Source of the DNA: an uncultured Flavobacterium sp.
Lineage (GTDB): Bacteria > Bacteroidota > Bacteroidia > Flavobacteriales > Flavobacteriaceae
Reading direction: 5' to 3'
Length of the DNA stretch: 12,161 bases
NCBI GenBank assembly: GCA_946480635.1
Contig: CAMLKV010000026.1
Location: 1-12,161, forward strand
Shown: positions 7,210-12,161 of the stretch, piece after piece
Position numbering within the stretch: position 1 is the stretch's first letter
Layout: every line of letters starts with the position of its first letter
Notes under the pieces: model-generated
The model's database searches: none
Seen by the model: only the letters and a program-made list of their open reading frames with translations
Told to the model about the DNA's origin: nothing
Position numbers and translations under genes: made by a program

Positions 7210-7239
7210 TAAATTTAGAAATTTAAATATTTATCTCAA
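7210..7239 (-). promoter_or_regulatory. promoter of the K+ channel gene
   Basis: On the minus strand a TTG (7239-7237) and TAAATTTA (7217-7210, 7/8 match to TAnnTTTG) are separated by exactly 19 bases, the expected Bacteroidota spacing, and the box ends 19 bases before the ATG. TAAATTTA is self-complementary, so the same 8 bases also give a 7/8 box toward nhaA, 33 bases before its ATG, but without a properly spaced -33 element on that side. Confidence 0.5.
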
Positions 7240-7250
7240 CAACTTATTCC

Positions 7251-8411
7251 ATGCGAGCCACAAAATTGTTTACAGAATTCTTTGAAAGTGAAAAAGCAGG
7301 AGGCGTAACCTTATTAATTTGCACATTAGCTTCTATTCTTTTATCCAACTCATTTTTAGGAAATACTTACATTCATTTTTGGCATTTAAAAATTGGAAGT
7401 CTTTCATTAGAACACATCATAAATGATGGATTGATGACTATTTTCTTTTTACTTATTGGCCTTGAATTAGAAAGAGAAGTATACATAGGGGAATTGTCAA
7501 ACTTAAAAAATGCACTTCTCCCTATTTCTGCAGCTATTGGAGGTATGATGGTTCCTGCTTTACTATATTTTCTTTTTACAAAAGATACTGCTTACCAAAG
7601 CGGAATTGGTATACCTATGGCGACAGACATTGCTTTTGCAATAGGTATTCTTTCACTTTTAGGGAATAAAGTTCCTACATCGTTAAAAATATTTTTAACA
7701 GCACTAGCAGTCATTGACGATTTAGGAGCAATACTCATTATTGCTATTTTTTATTCAAAGCAAATTGACTTAACCTATTTGTTGCTTTCATTAGGTGTTT
7801 TTGGAATTTTACTTTTGATGAATAGATTGAAAATCTACAAACTTTTACCTTATCTAATTGGTGGTTTATTCATGTGGTATTTTATGCTAAATTCTGGAGT
7901 TCATGCAACAATTACAGGAGTTTTATTAGCCTTTGCAATACCTTTTGGAAATGGTGAAGAAAATTCAATTTCTTATCAACTTCAGCATTGCCTACACAAA
8001 CCAGTTTCATTTGTAATTTTACCCATTTTTGCTTTAGCCAACACAGCCATTGCATTAAACTTCAATAATTCTGAATCACTTTTCCCTATTTATGCGTATG
8101 CTATTATTTTTGGATTAGTGATAGGAAAACCATTAGGTATTTTTACATTTTCTTACCTATCAGTAAAATTAAAGTTTTCTAAACTCCCTTCAGATTTAAA
8201 TTGGCCGAAAATAATAGGTGTCGGAATTTTAGGAGGTATAGGTTTTACCATGTCAATCTTTATAACACTATTAGCGTTTACAGACGAACAAGTGATAAAC
8301 AATGCCAAACTTCACATCATTATAGCTTCTTTAATAGCTGGAATTTTAGGGCTACTATTTCTTAAAAATATATTAAAAGAAGAAATAAATATTACTGATG
8401 AAGAAAGTTAA
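7251..8411 (+). CDS. nhaA: Na+/H+ antiporter NhaA
   Basis: A 386-residue NhaA, close to the E. coli length (388). It exchanges cytoplasmic Na+ (or Li+) for external protons across the inner membrane. The key motifs line up with E. coli at a constant offset of 7. M-A-T-D-I-A-F-A (123-130) holds T125-D126 (E. coli T132-D133). V-I-D-D-L-G (154-159) holds the D156-D157 pair that binds the ion (D163-D164). G-V-H-A-T (216-220) holds H218 (H225, linked to pH response). I-G-K-P-L-G (291-296) holds K293 (K300). G-L-E-L-E-R-E (70-76) is also typical. All functional residues are intact, so it should be active. It stands alone in its transcript direction and ends 4 bases from the stop of the convergent FAD gene. 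Confidence 0.97.
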   Translation: MRATKLFTEFFESEKAGGVTLLICTLASILLSNSFLGNTYIHFWHLKIGSLSLEHIINDGLMTIFFLLIGLELEREVYIGELSNLKNALLPISAAIGGMMVPALLYFLFTKDTAYQSGIGIPMATDIAFAIGILSLLGNKVPTSLKIFLTALAVIDDLGAILIIAIFYSKQIDLTYLLLSLGVFGILLLMNRLKIYKLLPYLIGGLFMWYFMLNSGVHATITGVLLAFAIPFGNGEENSISYQLQHCLHKPVSFVILPIFALANTAIALNFNNSESLFPIYAYAIIFGLVIGKPLGIFTFSYLSVKLKFSKLPSDLNWPKIIGVGILGGIGFTMSIFITLLAFTDEQVINNAKLHIIIASLIAGILGLLFLKNILKEEINITDEES

Positions 8412-8415
8412 AAAA

Positions 8416-9972
8416 CTATAATGTTTCAACGCATTTAATAGCGCATTTTTCACCGTCAATAGCTGCTGAAATAATTCCGCCTGCGTAACCAGCACCTTCA
8501 CCACAAGGATATAAACCCTTTATTTGCAAATGTTCTAGTGTAAAATTATCACGCGGAATTCTTACTGGCGAAGAAGTTCTACTTTCTGGAGCATGCAAAA
8601 TGGCATCATTAGTAAAATAACCTTTCATCGATTTACCAAACTCTTGAAATCCTTGACGCATGATTTGGGTTAAAAAACCTGGAAAAACTTGTCCCAACTC
8701 AACTGAAGTTGTTCCTGGAACATAAGACGTTTTAGGAATATCTGCCGAAACTTTTCTTTGAGAAAAATCGACCATTCTTTGCGCTGGTACTTTTTGAGTT
8801 TCTCCTGCCAAGTACCATGCCTTTTGCTCAATTGTTTTTTGAAATTCCATTCCAGCTAAAGGTCCAAATTTTGCAAACGGTTTAAAATCTTCCAATTTTA
8901 ATTCGACTACAATTCCTGAATTGGCAGTAGCTTGATCACGTTTAGAAGGCGACCAACCATTTGTAACTACTTCCCCTGGACTTGTTGCACAAGGAGCAAT
9001 AACTCCTCCAGGACACATACAAAAGGAATACATTCCGCGTCCATTAACTTGCTTTACTATCGAATAAGGTGCCGGAGGTAAATATTCGCTTCTAAAATCG
9101 CATGAATATTGAATAGTGTCAATCAAACTTTGCGGATGTTCAGCACGAACACCTAAAGCAAATGGTTTAGCTTCTATTAAGATTTTCTTTCTATCAAGTA
9201 ATTCAAATATATCACGCGCTGAATGTCCTGTAGCCAAAATAATTTTTTTAGCTTCAATAACATCTCCATTTTGTGTTACAATACCTTGAACTTCGTTTGA
9301 CTTTACAACGATATCTGTCACACGAGTTTCAAACAAGACTTTCCCTCCAAACTCAATAATTTTATCACGGATATCTTGTATAATTTGAGGTAATTTATTG
9401 GTACCGATATGCGGATGCGCTTCGACTAAAATCTCAGGAGTTGCACCAAAAGCTACAAGAAGCTTTAAAATTCGGTCAACATCACCTCGTTTCTTTGATC
9501 TTGTATATAACTTACCATCCGAATATGTTCCTGCTCCACCTTCACCAAAGCAATAATTAGAATCTTCATCAACAATATGATCTCTATTAATTGCTTTTAA
9601 ATCACGTCTTCTTCCTCGAACATCTTTACCTCTTTCAATTATTATAGGTTTTACGCCAAGTTCAATTAATTGTAAAGCCGCAAATAAACCAGCTGGTCCT
9701 GCACCAACAACAATTACTTCTTGAGCGTTAGAAACATTTTTATAATCTGGGAGTTCAATAAGCTCTTCAGAAATAACTTCACCTTTAAAATAAACATTAG
9801 CCTTAACATTTATTTTAATGCTTTTTTGTCTTGCATCGATAGAACGTTTCAAAACTGAAACATGTTGAATTTCAGCTAAAGGATTTTGCACTAGCTTAGC
9901 AATATGTTCTTTAAGCAACATTTCATTTGCTGCAATTTCTGGAGTGACCTGTATTTGAAGTTCTTTTGGCAT
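8416..9972 (-). CDS. COG2509-type FAD-dependent dehydrogenase of unknown substrate
   Basis: A 518-residue cytoplasmic flavoprotein. An N-terminal domain of about 80 residues precedes the FAD-binding Rossmann fold: V-I-V-V-G-A-G-P-A-G-L (86-96, GxGxxG) with the acidic strand end I-I-E-R-G (111-115). The family signature N-Y-C-F-G-E-G-G-A-G-T-Y-S-D-G-K-L-Y-T-R runs over 139-158. A second nucleotide-binding stretch is I-I-L-A-T-G-H-S-A-R-D, and a Cys-containing F-C-M-C-P-G-G region lies in the middle. The C-terminal FAD contact is P-C-G-E-G-A-G-Y-A-G-G-I (489-500). No signal peptide is seen. The family is widespread and the reaction is not established to my knowledge; a redox enzyme using NAD(P)H is the usual guess. 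Its own -7 box suggests it is not strictly dependent on the gene 62 bases upstream. Confidence 0.9.
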   Translation of the reverse strand: MPKELQIQVTPEIAANEMLLKEHIAKLVQNPLAEIQHVSVLKRSIDARQKSIKINVKANVYFKGEVISEELIELPDYKNVSNAQEVIVVGAGPAGLFAALQLIELGVKPIIIERGKDVRGRRRDLKAINRDHIVDEDSNYCFGEGGAGTYSDGKLYTRSKKRGDVDRILKLLVAFGATPEILVEAHPHIGTNKLPQIIQDIRDKIIEFGGKVLFETRVTDIVVKSNEVQGIVTQNGDVIEAKKIILATGHSARDIFELLDRKKILIEAKPFALGVRAEHPQSLIDTIQYSCDFRSEYLPPAPYSIVKQVNGRGMYSFCMCPGGVIAPCATSPGEVVTNGWSPSKRDQATANSGIVVELKLEDFKPFAKFGPLAGMEFQKTIEQKAWYLAGETQKVPAQRMVDFSQRKVSADIPKTSYVPGTTSVELGQVFPGFLTQIMRQGFQEFGKSMKGYFTNDAILHAPESRTSSPVRIPRDNFTLEHLQIKGLYPCGEGAGYAGGIISAAIDGEKCAIKCVETL

Positions 9973-9988
9973 TATTTAAATCAAACTG

Positions 9989-9996
9989 CAAAAGTA
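9989..9996 (-). promoter_or_regulatory. -7 box of the FAD dehydrogenase gene
   Basis: TACTTTTG on the minus strand is a full match to TAnnTTTG, ending 16 bases before the ATG at 9972. A TTG lies 13 bases upstream and a TTTG 27 bases upstream, neither at the ideal 19, so the -33 part is unclear. Confidence 0.5.
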
Positions 9997-10034
9997 AAAC
10001 AATTTTATTCAATTTTTTACCTTCAAAGAGTTCG

Positions 10035-11699
10035 TTATTCACCAATCAATATTCCGGAAATATTCCATGAGCTGAAACTTGTTCCTTCGACAGCTCCTTG
10101 AGGAATTATTACTTTTATTTTATGATTTCCTGGTTTTAAATCTCCTAAATCAACATATATTGGATTTGTTACTGTGCCAGGACACCAATTGGATCTACTA
10201 TAATCTGAAGATGACAAACCATTAACAAAATTTCCAGAAGCAGGATTATACAACCTGTATGAGCCACAATCTTGTCTCCAAGGTGTAAAATGAAAAACTA
10301 ATTGCTCGTCTAAGTAAATAGAATTCTTTTTGGGAAGATATTCATCTCCGTTTTCCCATCCACCATGACCCGTTGTAATGTATCTTAGCTTTGCATTTTT
10401 CATCTCTTTATCTAAAAAAAAAGAAACTTCTAAACCTTTATCTGTGTTAAATAGAGTTCCATATTCTTGCCCAGCCATTTCCAATACATTAGCTGTATTA
10501 AACAAAGGAAGAAGTTTTTGAATGGCTTTTGATTTACTCTCTAAATTTGAATGAACACTTAAGTTTAATGAAATTTTGTGCCCTCCTTTATCATAATTTC
10601 CAATGAAAACACCTATATAAACTTCTTTTTCAGAAAATGCATTTAATACATCTGTTACCTCCTGTCTATAAAAAGACTTATCTTCCCACTCTTTCCCTTT
10701 TAGTTGAATATGATTGTATTTATGTATTCCAAAAGGAGTGAAAAAACGCATCAGTTCAGTTAAAGGTTCATAATTTTCGTTCGCAACAATACCTTGATAT
10801 TTTTTTCCATTACCATTTTCATAAACTGGAACATTAGCTATGCCTTTTTGTAGCGCTTCCATAAAAGTCTTTTTGTTTTTATTAGAATCAATAATAAAAA
10901 CTGAACCTGTTCTATCATAAGCGTCACCGTTAGATTGTTGCGTTAAATCAATAAACGACACAGATGAATTAAGTTCTGGAAGTTTTATTTTTTTAAGAAT
11001 TACCGATCCATTTGCAAAACGAAAAATGCTATCATTGGATTTTGATTCCGAAGAAAAGTTTATTACTTCATCCTTAAAAACCGATATATTGGTGAATCGA
11101 CTCTTCCATAATAAATCTTTATATGACAAGACATCATATATAAGATTATTTTTTAATTGCGAGTATTCAGAAATTTGGTTTTCTTTTTTTCTAATTTCAG
11201 TTGCGGTCAATGAATAGTTCCCATTCCTAGTCATTTCCAGAACAAGTCCAAGATTAGCCCCAATAACTGTTGGTGCTCCTTTAACTTTTAATTCTTCTGT
11301 ATACCACAATTCAATCGTATTAGAATTAATTATTGTTTTAGCTTTCTTACAAGTATATCCAAGAATTTTTTTGGTTTCATTTAAAAACTCAAAATTCTGC
11401 TTTGGCAACGACAAACTATCAACAGTAATAATTTTTTCTCTTTCGTTTAACTGTGCAAATTGAATAATTTTTTTATCACCAAAAACTACTTCTGTGGTTT
11501 CAAATGGAAAGTTAGCGTTTTTACTTTCGATATTTTTAGTCGATATTTTTGAAAAATTAGACTGAGCATAAACCTGAATTATATCATCATTTATTTCTTT
11601 ACCATTTGATTTTTTCTGATAGACAATTTGGTATGCTTTACTTTGAGAGTTAACTAGAAGTGGAAAAAATAAAACAAAAATTAGGTATCGAACAGCCAT
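10035..11699 (-). CDS. secreted PNGase F-like protein with GLPGLI-like N-terminal domain
   Basis: A 554-residue exported protein. A signal peptide (1-18) is followed by a GLPGLI-like domain (about 20-170) with I-L-G-Y-T-C-K-K-A (112-120), I-E-L-W-Y-T-E-E-L (129-137) and G-L-V-L-E-M (151-156); the naming motif itself is degenerate. After a linker comes a PNGase F-like pair of domains (about 240-385 and 405-554). By my hand alignment to Elizabethkingia PNGase F, D262-R263 in D-A-Y-D-R match D60-R61, E453 in G-D-E-Y matches E206, R502 matches R248, and C478/C506 (W-R-Q-D-C, N-W-C-P-G) match the C231-C252 disulfide. E118 appears replaced by a hydrophobic residue and the Cys pair around E206 is absent. 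PNGase F removes N-glycans by cleaving the Asn-GlcNAc amide. Related activity is plausible, substrate unknown. No T9SS tail is seen, so location is periplasm or outside. Confidence 0.85.
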   Translation of the reverse strand: MAVRYLIFVLFFPLLVNSQSKAYQIVYQKKSNGKEINDDIIQVYAQSNFSKISTKNIESKNANFPFETTEVVFGDKKIIQFAQLNEREKIITVDSLSLPKQNFEFLNETKKILGYTCKKAKTIINSNTIELWYTEELKVKGAPTVIGANLGLVLEMTRNGNYSLTATEIRKKENQISEYSQLKNNLIYDVLSYKDLLWKSRFTNISVFKDEVINFSSESKSNDSIFRFANGSVILKKIKLPELNSSVSFIDLTQQSNGDAYDRTGSVFIIDSNKNKKTFMEALQKGIANVPVYENGNGKKYQGIVANENYEPLTELMRFFTPFGIHKYNHIQLKGKEWEDKSFYRQEVTDVLNAFSEKEVYIGVFIGNYDKGGHKISLNLSVHSNLESKSKAIQKLLPLFNTANVLEMAGQEYGTLFNTDKGLEVSFFLDKEMKNAKLRYITTGHGGWENGDEYLPKKNSIYLDEQLVFHFTPWRQDCGSYRLYNPASGNFVNGLSSSDYSRSNWCPGTVTNPIYVDLGDLKPGNHKIKVIIPQGAVEGTSFSSWNISGILIGE

Positions 11700-11717
11700 A
11701 AACTTTATAATTTAGCA

Positions 11718-11725
11718 CAAATATA
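11718..11725 (-). promoter_or_regulatory. -7 box of the PNGase F-like gene
   Basis: TATATTTG on the minus strand is a full match to TAnnTTTG and ends 18 bases before the ATG at 11699. A partial -33 element (TTTAC, about 11749-11745) lies at about the expected 19-base spacing. Confidence 0.5.
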
Positions 11726-11763
11726 TCTGAATAAATTTATAATCGTAAATAAACTAATACCGA

Positions 11764-12012
11764 ATGGTAATGGAACGACAAATAAAACTAATCTGGGATT
11801 TTAGAGGCCCAGCTGCTACAAAGACTGCAGAACACCATGAAATTCATTTAAAAGAATATATAGAAATTGAAAAATTACCACTAAACATTACTGGTTTTCA
11901 AGTTATAAATGACATGCACGCTATCGCTTGGATGGTTGTAAATGATAGTTATATGATTCAGGTAAGAGATGCTTTAAAACCTCATCGTGGTGAGGTTTAT
12001 GTAGCAAATTAA
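11764..12012 (+). CDS. small conserved protein of unknown function
   Basis: An 82-residue protein (80 if the second ATG at 11770 is used, which would start M-E-R-Q-I-K-L-I-W-D-F). There is no signal peptide or membrane helix, so it is probably cytoplasmic. Notable stretches are I-W-D-F-R-G-P-A-A-T-K-T-A-E-H-H (10-25), I-T-G-F-Q-V-I-N-D-M-H-A-I-A-W (41-55) and P-H-R-G-E-V-Y (73-79), giving an alternating alpha/beta pattern with several His residues. I recall closely similar short proteins across Flavobacteriia, which together with the strong codon pattern argues for a real gene. No function is known to me. It is divergent from the PNGase F-like gene by 64 bases. Its last three codons and stop form the left arm of the terminal palindrome. 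No convincing promoter was found. Confidence 0.8.
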   Translation: MVMERQIKLIWDFRGPAATKTAEHHEIHLKEYIEIEKLPLNITGFQVINDMHAIAWMVVNDSYMIQVRDALKPHRGEVYVAN

Positions 12013-12050
12013 AAAAGGGAAGTTTTAAACTTCCCTTTTTTAATTTGCTA
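12002..12050. terminator. bidirectional intrinsic terminator, 24-base perfect inverted repeat
   Basis: Two perfect 24-base arms (12002-12025 and 12027-12050) flank a single central T at 12026. The inner part is a G/C-richer stem (GGGAAGTTT with AAACTTCCC) with six A on one side and six T on the other, so both strands would form a hairpin followed by a U tract. The arms run on outward beyond the U tract into the coding ends of both genes: each arm carries GCA-AAT-TAA, so the plus gene and the convergent minus gene both end in Val-Ala-Asn-stop inside the repeat. Confidence 0.9.
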
Positions 12051-12153
12051 CTTCGCTTATAAATTTAATTCGCATTAAGCGTAATTCTTCGGTATCATAT
12101 TCTCCGTCAAACTCATCAAGAGCGTCTTGAATTTTATCTGACTGAGATTCCAT
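12040..12153 (-). CDS. small acidic protein, or C-terminal end of a longer one
   Basis: Reading from the ATG at 12153 gives 37 residues starting M-E-S-Q-S-D-K-I-Q-D-A-L-D-E-F and ending I-K-F-I-S-E-V-A-N. The sequence is acidic and helix-prone, with a D-T-E-E-L-R-L-M-R-I-K pattern in its second half. The frame stays open for the last two complete codons up to the window edge, so the ATG could be internal to a longer gene that enters from the right. The stop lies in the right arm of the terminal palindrome, which supports a real gene end here. I do not recognise the function. Codon use resembles the neighbours. Confidence 0.55.
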   Translation of the reverse strand: MESQSDKIQDALDEFDGEYDTEELRLMRIKFISEVAN

Positions 12154-12161
12154 GAAATAAT

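Noticed and set aside
9904..10101. 65-codon plus-strand frame across the start of the FAD gene
   Set aside because: It overlaps two well-supported minus-strand genes and a good -7 box; its composition (Phe, Tyr, Gln rich) looks like antisense translation.

Overview
The window looks like chromosomal DNA of a member of the Flavobacteriaceae (Bacteroidota), probably Flavobacterium or a close relative. The evidence is low GC with A/T-ending codons, a type IX secretion (T9SS) type A sorting tail, a DUF5777 beta-barrel, a GLPGLI-like domain, a PNGase F-like enzyme (a family first described in Elizabethkingia), absence of strong Shine-Dalgarno sites, and several Bacteroidota-type -7 boxes (TAnnTTTG) 18-20 bases before start codons. 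No RNA genes, insertion sequences, CRISPR arrays or phage genes were seen.

Layout, left to right. (1) 1-723, minus: N-terminal 241 residues of a GT39/ArnT-like membrane glycosyltransferase, cut by the window edge. (2) 832-3117, plus: a tight three-gene run of rmuC, a small membrane-anchored protein and a hotdog acyl-CoA thioesterase. (3) 3119-6253: a divergent block that reads as an envelope redox locus. The minus arm has a periplasmic ankyrin protein, a T9SS-secreted DOMON protein with candidate Met/His heme ligands, and a DUF5777 outer-membrane-type barrel. The plus arm has a mono-heme c lipoprotein and a YceI-family protein. (4) 6255-8411: a divergent ion-homeostasis pair, an inward-rectifier-type K+ channel (minus) and an NhaA Na+/H+ antiporter (plus). 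(5) 8416-11699, minus: a COG2509-type FAD dehydrogenase, preceded by a secreted GLPGLI-like/PNGase F-like two-part protein. (6) 11764-12153: a small conserved plus-strand gene and a small minus-strand gene converge on one near-perfect palindrome that holds both stop codons and probably serves as a bidirectional terminator.

The most interesting parts are the redox locus, in which two candidate heme proteins (b-type DOMON and c-type lipoprotein) sit beside an isoprenoid-binding-family protein and an outer membrane barrel, and the PNGase F-like enzyme, which keeps the main catalytic positions but has lost one acidic residue and one disulfide of the archetype. Most of the rest is ordinary core genome. 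Gene packing is extreme: three convergent pairs end 1-4 bases apart without any visible terminator hairpin.
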